Source: Nematopogon swammerdamellus (Eukaryota > Arthropoda > Insecta > Lepidoptera > Adelidae). Taken from it: a DNA stretch of 64,000 nt. The translations under genes were made by a program, and so were the position numbers. This document shows, one piece after another, positions 22,081 to 35,000 of the stretch (its first letter is position 1; each line of letters opens with the position of its first letter). The DNA is taken from the NCBI GenBank assembly GCA_946902875.1, contig OX336345.1:8649395-8713394 (forward strand), written 5' to 3'. The notes under the pieces are model-generated. The model saw only the letters and a list, made by a program, of their open reading frames with translations, was not told where the DNA came from and did not search any database.

Positions 22081-22708
22081 TGTGACGAGTCTCTTTGTAG
22101 TAACAGTTAACTTTTTTTTACACAGATTTTGTTTGAGCAAACCTGACAGCAAGTGTTATATTCTTTGGCTGACGCTGCTGGAACAAAAATTACCATACTA
22201 CGCACGCGCTTGCCTTGCCACGCACACACAACGCTTATAACGAAGTCGAGAAGCGAAGCAAGTTCGTCGTTCATCATCATATAGAATGGTGTATAGTTAA
22301 GGTGTGTGTTGACAACATTTGAAAGGACAATGGAGGTAAACTAAATCCACCGCCCCGACATAACCTGTTAGTGTGGCTATTCCCTAGAGTGTTTTTATAA
22401 GCCGGAGGCGCGTAGGGAGTGCAGCCCCCGTCCGCCGTAACACAGTGCCTGCGCGGTGTTACGCAAGGACGGCGGGGCTGCACTTCCCGCAACGTCGGAG
22501 AAGAGGCAATCCTAAGTCGCTATTGAAAATAAATTCTTTTCGTGAAGTTTTATTTTTTTATTTTTGGTCCCAGTTTTGATTTCCGCAGGCCAAGTCATTT
22601 CTATCTAATAGCAGTGTTTTTTGGTTGTTGTGGCTATACGGTCACACTATCTTTGCCTTTCCGTAGAAAAAAAAAGTTAACGTTACTACAAAGAGACACT
22701 CGTCCACT
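22081..22708. mobile_element. TIR element upstream of the IAP gene
   Basis: 22081-22121 and 22668-22708 are imperfect inverted repeats of about 40 bp sharing GACGAGT.TCTCTTTGTAG and TAACTTTTTTTT. Inside, 22415-22490 forms a GC-rich hairpin whose arms share AGTGCAGCCCC and GTAACAC. No transposase frame is visible. Confidence 0.6.
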
Positions 22709-23050
22709 GTGTGCTCTATTTGCTATTGACGTTTTCGAGATTGTGTCCAAAGAATTTATTACTACTACTGATCGTGTCTGTCTGCCTTTGTGATTCGTTT
22801 CTTTTCACAAACGGAGTTATTTGTTGGCTGGGGAGGTCCCTATTCCGCTCGCAATAAGTCCAACTGCTCAACACCTTCCTTCGCCCCTTCGCCGCCTGTC
22901 TGGTTTGGTTTACAAGCTAGCTTAGTTATGGAGTTCTCTGAGTTGCAGCTCTAGAGACGGAAGCCACCTTCCCTGAATTCATAACATCGCCCTTGGCTGC
23001 ATGTTGTGTGTCCGAGAGTTTCGCGTAGTGCAGTGAGTGGGGAGCGAGAC

Positions 23051-26000
23051 ATGAACTATGAGGAGAATCGTCTCAACACGTTCGGTTCCTGGCCCACCTC
23101 GGCCGAGATAGAGCCTATACGGATAGCGAAGGCGGGCTTCTTCTACACGGGGCGCGGCGTAGAGGTGCAGTGCTTCCGTTGCGGAGGGAAGATTTCGGAG
23201 TGGAGCTACGGGGATCAGGCGATGGCTCGCCACCGCCGACTGGATCCCCGCTGCCCGTTCGTCGTGGATCCCGTAGCGTCGGGGAACGTGGCGCTAGTGC
23301 TGGGTCGGCCGTGCGCGCGCGGGAGCGGTGGCGCCGGCAGCACGCGGTCGAGTTTACTGGACGCCGCGCCCGAGGGGCCGCCTGAACCTGAGCCGAGCCC
23401 GCTGGATACGAGGCCTGTCCTCAATAGCGATGATGAGATCTATAGGAATGATGCTCTCCGACTGCTGTCTTTTATCAATTGGCCGGTATTTGTGTTTTCA
23501 TTTATAACATTATTTTATTTCATCATTCTTATGTATGTTGCATATTCTTACGTAAGCTAGACTATAAACTCTTTTGGCACGTAAAGCTAATGAAATTACC
23601 CACAAAACGATGTAAAACAAGTTAGAATTAACTTTTTTAGAAGCATAGGTGGAATTTTTAACTCCAGGAAAAACATTCCTGGAGTTAGAAAACCACATCA
23701 AACATTTTTCAGAATTTTTTCTAACCAAATATTGACAATTCCCCTTTACAAATCATATAATATCCATATTTAGGTGAAGAATGCTGCTACTAAAACGCTG
23801 AAGAACGTAAGTAGGTATGTGGAACTTGAATTCAATTCACAAATAAATAAAAAAAATCAAGGAACCTTCAGCCTAAAATGACAAGACGTCAGAATAATAT
23901 TTTTTCTGTTTGATTGCGGAATTGTTTGTAAGTGTGTTTCATATAAATAAAAAGGGTTTTTAATCATCTATCTAAAGTGCTTTCTTGTTCTAATAAGAAA
24001 AATTCACTGAAATAATACTAGACAAAAATGTGCTACCATATATTCCGCGACCCGTGCGGGTCTTATATGGGATGTAACCGTAGTAAGACCTAAAACCCGC
24101 ACGGGTGTTGTGGGTCGGAAAGGGTTAATGATCCATCTAAAGTACTCTCTCGTTCTAATAAGAAAAATTCACTGAAATAGTACTAGATGAATACTTTCGA
24201 CGCCTAGCTTGGTATTCGAGCAAAGGCAGCATTGGAGATTGGAAGCGTAAACGTAAAGTTGGAAACATGGATGAGAAAAAAAAAACAGTGCTTCTCAACC
24301 CATGACTATGAAGAGTAGTGAATACGAAAAATTAGGGGAATCATTGTTTCTGCGGTTTGTTCAACAAAGTGACAAAGGGGCTCCGAGTTTGCTTTATGTT
24401 CACGCAAAAGCACTACTCTGCGCTCTCTCTTATCACTAGAAAAGTCTTTTTCATAGTTATGCCCAGAGGCGTGATCAACTGACTTTTCAATTGTCCACAT
24501 TAGGTTGGATAATCGAGGTTCAGTCAGTCAGCGTGGAAGCGTCCACTGCTGGACGTACGCCTCTCCAATTTTCCTCCAGTCCTCCCGGCCTTTAGCGATA
24601 CGGAACCACTGATTTCCGCCGGCGTACTTGATGTCGTCGTCCCACCTGGCGGGTGGTCTTCCCACACTCCGTTTTCCTGTCCACGGCCGCCAGTGTAGGA
24701 CACGGGTACTCCAACGGTCATCGTCTCTTCGGCTAACGTGCCCAGCCCACTGCCACTTCAGCTTAGCCACCCGGTGTCCAATATCGACTACTTTGGTGGG
24801 TCGGCGGATTGCCTCGTTACGCACCATATCACGTAGCGATATTCCCAGCATGGCTCGCTCCATTGCTCGCTGGGCAACTTTCAACCTTTGGACAACAGTC
24901 GAGGTTCTACTGTAATATAATTTTTGGAACGTTGACATTCTACTACACCAGCATTGACGTATATAGAGGGGGGGGGGGGGGGGCCGGGTGGGCTCGGCCC
25001 ACCCCAGAAGTGGCTGGTGCCCACCCCAGGATGTTGGGTTGCCAACCCAAAATTCTAGGGTGGGCACTTAAATAATTTCACACAAAAAAACTTAAATATT
25101 CTACAGCTGAGGAATCAACATAAAATTCCGTTTCCATCCAGGTAATAAAAATAAAGACTTTAAAAAAAATTGGTTGTCTGTAAAGTCGGTTTACGGACGA
25201 TAGTTTTACGTGATGACGTGGAATAATCGTAGTACATAGAGCAAAGATCAGTAATTAATTATATTTCCAGTAGAAAGATTAATCATCTTGTCATTGGCCA
25301 TCAATAAACTTCTGTTGTCTGATCTTGACAGTTTTACTTCTTAAGACGTTTCCATAGTAACTTTGACTATACCCATTGTGCCTCTCTATCGCTTGTTACG
25401 CGCTCTCGCTTGCACACACAGGCTCAGATGGAACGTGACACTTTTTCGTGTGTGCAGCCGGTGTTCATCAATTTATAAGACGTGACGTCATCACGTCAAA
25501 AAATTCTTTTGTTTAATTTTATTTAGGTAAAGAAACTTTCCGAAATCAATGGTCGAAATACGGCTCAACACTTCAAGTTTAAATTACCTACTTTTATTGC
25601 GTAGGTTCATCGGGCCTCATCGGCCATCGCTTTTCAGGGTCCAGGCCCACCCTGGAAAATAACCCTAGATACGCCAATGTACACCAGTGGTTCCCAAAGT
25701 TAACTGGATAGCGACCCATCTAAAAAAAATCTAAATTCCCCTTGCCTAACGTGAAAAAAAAAAAACATATTGAGCTGCAGTATTTTTTCGTTAATACATA
25801 GTGTAACTAAGTGAAGGACTGTTAAATAAAAAAATAAATAGGTAGAATGATTAAGTTGTACCTAATTGAAAATTTGTATTATTGGCGTGTGCGTTTAGTG
25901 CGAAAAAATCGCCATTTCGCTTGGCCCCCAAATTCCAGGGCACAAGGTTGAACGTCGATGACCACTTTCGGCCGTCACATCGAGGACAAAGCTAAGCTCA

Positions 26001-29000
26001 CCTCTAAAAAGCTGGGCGTCCTGAATAAAGCGCGAAGATACTCTACGCCTGACCAAATCCTGCTGCAGTATAAGTCGCAGGTGAGGTCATGCGTGGAGTA
26101 TTGCTCGCATCTTTGGGGTGGGGCTGCTCAGTATCGACTTGGCTTGTTAGAATCGATCCAAAGACGTGCAGTTCGCCAAGTTAACGACTTTGAAGTGTCC
26201 TGCAAACTTGAACCTTTGCAGCTCCGACATAGGTTCACTAAATGTATTCCATTGTCTGTTCAACGGTAAATGCTCTAAGGAGCTGTTCGAAACGATTCCA
26301 ACCTCACCATTTCACCATAGGTCCACGCGTAGCATACAGGGAATGCATCCCTATACTGTAGAGCCTAAAGTGCGGACTAAGCGCTCCAGTATTTCTTTTA
26401 TCTTCCGCACTGCGAAACTCTGGAATGCACTTCCTCCCGATGTGTTTACTTCAGTGTATGACTTAGGATATTTGAAGAGAAGCGTAAAAAGGCATCTGTC
26501 ACGCCGGCACGGCATTCGCAGCCCCCGTTCTAAACCGAATGCTTTTGGGCGTCGTCGGCTCAACAATCCATGCTCACGGTGCCAAGTGTATCGCATATCC
26601 TTAAAAAAAAAATGTGCCGTAACTGTAACCGTTCGGCTGCCGGACTAACGACTACGTGTCGCATTGCAACTGTCGTCCTATCGGTTTCAGGTCCCACACA
26701 ATATCCGCTCGCCCTGTACTACACCATGGTGAAACAGGCATTATGTATGTACTACAAAGTTTTATGTATTGTGCAGGTGAGGTTCATATCACGCGAGTCG
26801 CTGGCGTCGGCGGGGTTCTACCACGCGGGTGGTGGGCGGGTGCGGTGCGCGTGGTGCGGCGGGGAGCTGTGCGGCGGCTGGCGACACGGCGACCGACCGC
26901 TAGAGGAGCATCGCCGCCATTTCCCGCACTGCGAGTACGCACGTCTCGCCGGCGCTACTCCCTCTCCCGCCCCCACCTCTGCGCCGGAGCATCAGGCCAG
27001 CGACGCACACCGTGCTCGCTCCCAGCCTCAGACACCACTGCTGGGCTCACCGCAACCAGAGGACGCACCGCATCAGACGTAAGTTTTTTTACAGCCCTAA
27101 TGACAACATAAATCCCAACTACCCTGGAGGCGTAAGACATACCTGCAGTTGGGAGACGGCACGTTAATAATGAATGAAAGAGAAGAAATAAAGCCCGTGT
27201 ACTGGCCTTGAACTAAATATATTCAGTTTTTTGTCGTGATTTTTTCGCACGGACACCTCACCTTGTCTGCTTGTTAGTACTCGTGAGTTTTTAAAAGGGT
27301 TTTCGGGTTTTTTTTTTTTATTTTTCCTCAAAAGAAGTTTAAAATGAACTGGATGTAAATGTACATCTTACTGTATGTAAGATGGCGGCGTAGCAGCCTC
27401 AGTTGTGTTCTCCTCTAGCACAGATTACTTAATAGTTACTTCCTAACAGATAAATCACTCCATAGAAAATCTTTAATACCTACAGCTTTAATAGCCTATT
27501 CTTTCACTTCGCCGATCACTGTTGCGTGCGAAAATGTACCTAAACGATCGAACGTAAGGTTGCAGCTGCGCGCAGACGCGTGGCCTATAAAAATATAAAT
27601 ACCTACACAATTTATTTATTTATTTAGTATTATTTTATTACTTTTATTCGTTTTTTCTTGGTAGGATCATTCGTTTTACATTTTAATTGTAGTTTTAGCT
27701 AATTTTAATTTAATATGAATTATTTTTAAGTTTCATTAGTAATAAAAATATTTTCTGTTACGCAAATAATTTCAAAACAATCCTACACAAGTAAACCAAC
27801 ATGGGTGGCTGTGTCGAGGGACAAATGGTACAGTCGACAGAGCCAAAAACCCCTCTCCTCGCGAAACCACGCTCAGTGAGGCGCCATGCCAGCAGATTTG
27901 CGGACTATTGCTAGGCTGTCTAGCCTGTTGATACGACATTTGAAGACACCCTGGTTAATAAATGATTCGGGAAACACACTCGCCGGGAGACAGTTCCACG
28001 CCCTAGCGGTGCGACAAAAAAACGATTTTGAGAACCCATGGGTTCTAAAAAGCCCAAACAACAAAAGGGTGCTCAGTTTCTCTGCGGCGAGTGCTGCGAA
28101 GATATGTAGGTTGGATGGCAAGGAATAAGGGAAGCAAGTTCCTCCGAGCAGCATCCATGATTGTACCTGTAGAATACACTATATTTGTGAAGTGAAATGT
28201 TCGTGCAATGTTCAACTAACAATTTGGAATCAAAGGAAGGGTTAGTGAACTGTAAGTAATTTTCTAGGAAATTTTGTAAAGATTACAACCATGCCATGGA
28301 AAAGAATCTGGTGTAACAAATCACCGTCGCGAATATCTCCAACGTTTGACGGAGTTGGAAGTTTTGTGGGACACGATGTGTGAGCGATTATGCGAAAGTT
28401 TCAAGGTTAATGCCAAAATGTTTTTTATTATCAATATCAGTTTAGTGAGCAACAACTGCTTAGTAAGCAATAACATGTTTAGTCAGCAAGATGTGTGGGG
28501 CTGGTACTTAAAAAGAATAGCCCCACTGCATCTCTCCCCGTGCATGTCGTAAGAGGCGACTAAGGGATAAGGACAAGATACTGCGCTAAAGGGCGACAGG
28601 ATAGTGACTTCTCACCTTGGCGCAGTCCTTCCACCTAGTCATGCAGCAGGTGGGTTCTTCGTGCCTTACTTGCTGCTTGATAGTTGTCTTGTCCGTATAC
28701 TGTGCTAAGCGTGGTGGTCGGTGTTGTGCTGTAATTTACCAGAGTCCTTATAGCACAACACCGATTACTCTGCTTATCCTGATTGTCGGGATACAGCGTG
28801 TGTTATGTATATGTACATGTATGTATGTGTTACAGTGAGGCGGTGGAGCACAACTGGCGCGTGCTAGAGGGAGTGCAGTGGCGTGGGCTGGGCGTGGTGG
28901 GGTGCGGCGCGGATGGCGCGCGCCACCCCGCCCGCGCCTCCCTCGCCTCCCGCCTCGGCACCTTCAGCGGGTGGCCCAGCGCGCTGCGCCAGACCCCGGC

Positions 29001-32000
29001 GCTACTCGCTGAGGCGGGCTTTTATTATACCGGGAGTGATGATCAGGTGACTAATTCTGAAGTTTCATCACAAGTTTCAAAAGTTGTACCAGCCTGAAGA
29101 CACACATTGCAAGGTAATAATTGTGAGTTCTATAAACAATCTCTGTCAAAGCATTGCAAAGATTGTAACAGTTGTGCTGAGCCCAGCATAGTCAAATTTC
29201 AGGTATATTTCTAAAATAGTGAGTCACTGGCGAAAATCAAACTTACACCAAACAAAAACGTGAGAGAGCAAGCGTGAGATTGAGGCGAGAGAGAAGAAAC
29301 TCGTATGCGAAATAAACTTGCATAAGTATTGCATATTCGTACCGTGTGGGGCCGGCACTTTAAAAGAATAGCCCCGCTGCATCTCTCCCCGTGTATGTCG
29401 TAAAAGGCGACTAAGGGATATCCCTTCTTATATTACAAGGTGGTAGGGTTTAACCCGCCCGGGTTGGTACCACCGCACTGAATGAAAGGTTGGTCGAAAC
29501 GGCTATGTAAATAGTTTGTGTTTTCCGTCCAGTTCAGTGTAGCCGGCACGACCGAAGGAAAGCACTGACGTGGCACCAAGTTCACCCGGTGTTATGGGCT
29601 GACATCACGGATGTTGTAGCCGTTGTAGGTGATGTAGCCAACCATGTCAGTTTCCATAAAAAAAAAATAAAAAAAAGTCTTTATCGTTATGAATCCTAGA
29701 AGTGGTCATGCACATATGTGGTCAGGTGCGTTGTTTCTACTGCGACGGCGGGCTCGGCAAGTGGGAGCCGAGCGACGCGCCGTGGAGCGAGCACGCGCGC
29801 TGGTTCCCCGAGTGCGGCTACGTGCTGCTCGTGAAGGGGCGAGAGTTCATCGAGCGCTGTCGCTACCGCGGCACCAGAGAGGTTCGCCTACATTATTATT
29901 ATATTCTTGCCTCTTTACACTATTTAATTGGGTCATTAATAAATTCATACCTACTTTTAAAATTATGATTTACATTTTTAAAGAAAAATTTTCGGATAAG
30001 AAAATAATCTATAAAGTGTTAAAATAATTTAAAAATTCCTAGTCAACGCAGACTAGCTGACAAGGGCTTGATGCGAGCCGAAACGTGAAGCATGCCCGGG
30101 AAATTTAGAGTGGCCACTCGCTAGTCCCGACCTCGATTAACACCCTCCTCTACTGCCGATGGGCCCGGATATGTTCGATGAAGCCATCGCAAGCTTAGTT
30201 CCACACATTCGTACACATAAGTATTGTGGACAATATAGTGATGATGATGATGATTGATGTCTATTTATAATAGAGGGCACAGAAAAGTACATATTGGTCT
30301 AATTGTACTGTTGACATAATAATCTGCAGATTATGAGTACACGTTGACATATTTCTTTAATAATTTTTGTTGACAACTGATGTTTCTACAGCTACACAAC
30401 TCATGCCACATTATAATTTGTGAACTCTACATAGTTCTTGTATTTTATTCTGGATAGTTCTTGTATTTTATTTTGACAATTCTATTGAAGCTAAGTACAT
30501 TTGTTAGGCTAAGTATGTTGTTCTTGTGAATAGTATAATATAATTTGTTTTTAAACAAAATTTCGCCGTCATGGCCAGTGCTCCTAATATTATATGTACG
30601 TGAGATTAGATTTATATATTAATCAACTGACGAAATCAAGTGTACTATTAGTACCTAAGAAAGATTAATAAATGAACTGAACTGAAAAACATACTGTGTG
30701 GTAACACAAAGTCTTATTACAAATAGTTCACTTGAATACTCTCCATTGTGACACATTGTGTGTACAGCTCCATATAATTATCAATTACGCAAGTCATTCT
30801 AAAAAGTTCTGGGCAAGCCCTTATCAGCTGCAGATCTTGTTATTGTAAACAAAGCACAAGAGTAAGCAATTACTTGCAAATTTCATCATCTAAAAAACTT
30901 CATTAAACTTGCATATCTTTCCAAATTTGGATATTTATTTTCTGTCAAAATGTTGATTCAATTTAGGCACACATGTCAATGTTGATGTTTATGTAAATTT
31001 CAAATCCAAATAAATTAAACTCACTTTATTTATTACACATTAAGACAAAACACAAGTAAGACAAACTCTGAATCTGGAGTCACGATCAATGATCAAATAT
31101 AGTACACATAGCTATTGTTTTAATATTACTTTTTACTGCTTTTTCAGTATACTACAAATGTGGAAATCAATGTTCCACGAAGGACTACCTCCGCTAATCG
31201 AGTTCAGTTTCCCGTTACCGAGAGTCAGGTGAGAGTTGGGATGAGGTTCATATTATGTTTATCTGGGAATACTGATATTATGTATCAATATTTATCGGCA
31301 CCTAATACCTCACATGCAGACAAGTTAAATTAGGTGTAGAGTACTGCGAGAACAGCTGATCGATGCATGCCGATCCCGCTTTCACGTCATCCTCTAACTT
31401 ACTCATGAGTGGCCAAATCAGTAGGCGGACGGGCCAAATTTTTGAAATAATATTGATAGCCGGGCACAACTGAATATATTTTTTATCAGAGTGAGCAATG
31501 CATAATTTTTATCATTATTTTTTTAAGAAAATAAAACATTCGAAATCGAATTATTTGAAATCGCTTTCATCATGCTGGTCTGTCATTTTTTCAACGAATC
31601 CTGAATTAATTATATTTAATAAGTAGTTGTGTAATAAATAAATATCCAAACCAACAACTACAACCTCAAGGTGTGACAGAAAACATTATTTTTGAAACAA
31701 TAAAATTCTAGTCTGAAATTCACCTCAACCAACAAACATAATCTTAAATTCTTTAAATCCTACTGGTAGGTAGAAGTTATTTCAAGTTATACTTCTGACT
31801 TCCTTCGTCTACTAGCGCGCGTTCTTAGTCAGAATACAATATCATAAGTGGGTCGTACTCGGAATACAGAAGAAATTTTAACTATTAGTTAACCAAACTG
31901 TACTGATATAATTGTATAGCAATGGGATATATTAGGAAAGAGGAATAACGGACTGTTCGTCTGGTGGTTTCATGCTTAATTAAAATCTATCGTGGATGCC

Positions 32001-35000
32001 CTTATGCAGCTCGCGGACAGCGGGTAACCCACCCATGCTCTAAATTGTGTTAACGTCAAGTACTCTATTCGGGGATAACAATTCGATGTTCCAATTAGGC
32101 GCGTACTGACTGAGCGCGGCATACGGCGAGGCTGCCTCGGCCGTATGCCGCGCTACGATCTGGCCCGCGAGGCTGCCTCGCTACAAATACAATTGTCGCG
32201 AGTCTGCCTCGCGAGGAAAAGCCGAGCCATATTTCGTCCGAACATTGTTAGTTTAAAGCGAGTTGTCAAGATGAGACAGCTTCTTATCCATGTCGCGAAC
32301 GAGTGAGGCGAGCGAGGCACACAACGTCCGTCTTGAGTGCGCGCGGCAAATGGACTGAGGTTCCTTTGAGCGCGACAAAAAACCGACAGCGGGCGGATTG
32401 GCCGAGCCAACGCTCGCCCGAGGCCGCGCGTGCGCTTGCCTCAGGCGAGGTGGGTCCTGACTGACCGAGGCATGCTAGCCGAGGCTGCCTCGCGCGGCAG
32501 CCGCGCTCAGTCAGTACGCGGCTATTGTTGAACCCGATGGAGAAACCCCACAGCGTATGTCAGCTATTAGTGTGCAGATTTGACTCAGGGTAAATTGGGT
32601 ATCAAAATGATAAGTAATGCGGCAGGTGGAGGGTGAGATGGAGAGCGGCGTGGCGCTGGCGGCGCTGGGCGCGGGGCTGGACGCGGCGCGAGTGCGCCTC
32701 GCCATCCGGCGCAGACTCCGCAATACAGGTCCGTCCGCTCCCTAACTCCTTCACTTCTTACTATAGTACTGTCAAGCTGGAAACTCATTCAGCTGACTTG
32801 CGTTATGTACACGCCAATATAGACAAATGAGATTTGCTTTTATTCACGATTAGATGGTTGATTTTAGTATGGAAGGCTTCGTGTGCAGCATGTACGTGCG
32901 GTAGCATGGATGAAGCGAGTTTCCAAGCTACGCTCTGCACACTGTCGACATGATGGGCTCAGTCAGTTTTCGCCTTCACTATTATGTTTTTGAGCACCAC
33001 TACACACACACACTTCACTCAGTCAGTCAGTCAGCGTGTAAGCGTCCACTGCTGGACATACGTCTCTCCAATTTTCCTCCAGTCCTCCCGGCATTCAGCG
33101 GTACGGAACCACTGCTTTCCGCCGACGTACTTGATGTCGTCGTCCCACCTGGCGGGTGGTCTTCCCACACTCCGTTTTCCTGTCCACGGCCGCCAGTGTA
33201 GGACACGGTTACTCCAACGGTCATTGTCTCTTCGGCTGACGTGACACACACTTACATTCTCTCTTTATAAACAAAAATTAGACAGCCTACGGCAATGTCT
33301 ATTACAATAATCTTAAAAATTCATTATATTCATCTCCACAATCTTTCCAAGTCATCATTCTAAAACATATTATGTTGAGTCGTAATGTACATTTGAATTG
33401 TTTACAAGTTTTTTTGTTTCTATATCAAGAACAAATTGAAACAAGATTTAGTCAACATAAGACCATTTTTATCAATCAATCGCACAGCTTCTGTGATCCA
33501 TGCAGGAGGGGCGTTCAAATAACAGTGAGAATGTATCTATAGGTATATACATTCTCCTTGGAACTAAAATAAAATAAATATTGGAAGGCCTAGTTAAGAA
33601 GTTTGTTAGATAAAAAAAATTAACAGATTGTCTAATTTTTTTTTTAAATTGGAGTCATTCAATTTAAACTCACGAAAGTTATTCTGTTTCACTGGGGCAA
33701 CGCCCCGGCACACAAGTCCACAGTTGCAATGCACACCATTCATGATCCTGACTTTGAATTGCTTGAACATCCTCCATATTCACCAGACCTCACACCTAGT
33801 GAATTCTATTTATGTCTGCGACTGAAGGAATATCTGAGAGGTCAGAAATTTTAATATGATAAAGCAGCTGTCTTGGTGCAGTACAAACATTTTTAGTTTT
33901 TAGATGCTCAGGTTGAAGTGTTTTTTTAAAAGTGTGTAATGAATCAAGTGTGTTTTAATCTAAAGAGTTATTATGTTGAAAAAAAAACCGGCCAAGTGCA
34001 AGTCGAACTCATGCACCGAGGGTTCCGTATCGCCATGTCATGGTCAGCGCCACTCACGCTATCTATGGGGTGTTTTATGAAATTTAATTTCATATTAGTT
34101 AAAATTCATGATTAGTTAAAATGCCTCATACTGTTTTCGGTAGATGGCGCGCACACACTTTTTAGTTTCTTGTATGGGGACCCCGTGAATTTCTTACTTT
34201 TTCTTATTTGTTGTTATATCGGCCATAATAACACATTTTCTGTTTAAAAATTTCAATGAGCTACCTATTACGGTTCAAGGGATACAGCCCTCGGACAGAC
34301 AGACAGACAGACGGCGTAGGCTTAGTAATAAGGTCCCTTACGACGGATACGGAACCCTCAAAATGTAATAACATTTAATAAAAGTTTACTGGAATATGCT
34401 CGTTCTCTCTAATTTTTTAACGACGTGTACTAATAAACATGTTTAATTTGCAGGTGTTGCGTTCTCTTCGTCTGAGGCGTTGATCGACGCGGCTCTCAAT
34501 GAACAGCTGAACGAGGAGGCGTGGAGCGTGTCGCCCGGCAACCAGCGCCTCGCGCGCGACATACTCTCGGAGACCTTGCGGACATTCACCACGTTAGTGT
34601 CACTAATATTCCACTAAGTATTATTATTGCTTGGAAGCGCTCATTCTCCGCACTGAAGCTAAGGTATACAATCTTGAGTTGAATGAATTCACTTAACAAG
34701 GGCTCAACAGAATAGTATATTAAACCTTTTTGCAATATTTGTTGCGCAAGTTGTATTGAGGAACACAAATAGTTTTTTTTTATTATTGAAACTGACACGT
34801 TTGGCTACATCACCTACAACATGCGTGATGTCAGCCCATAACGCCGGGTGTACTTGGTGCCACGTCAGTGCTTCCCTTCGGTCGTGCCGGCTACATTGAA
34901 CTGGACGGAAAACACAAACTTTTTACATAGCCGTTTCGACCGACCTTTCATTCAGTGCGATGGTACCAACCCGGGCGGGTTAAACCCTACCACCTCGTAA

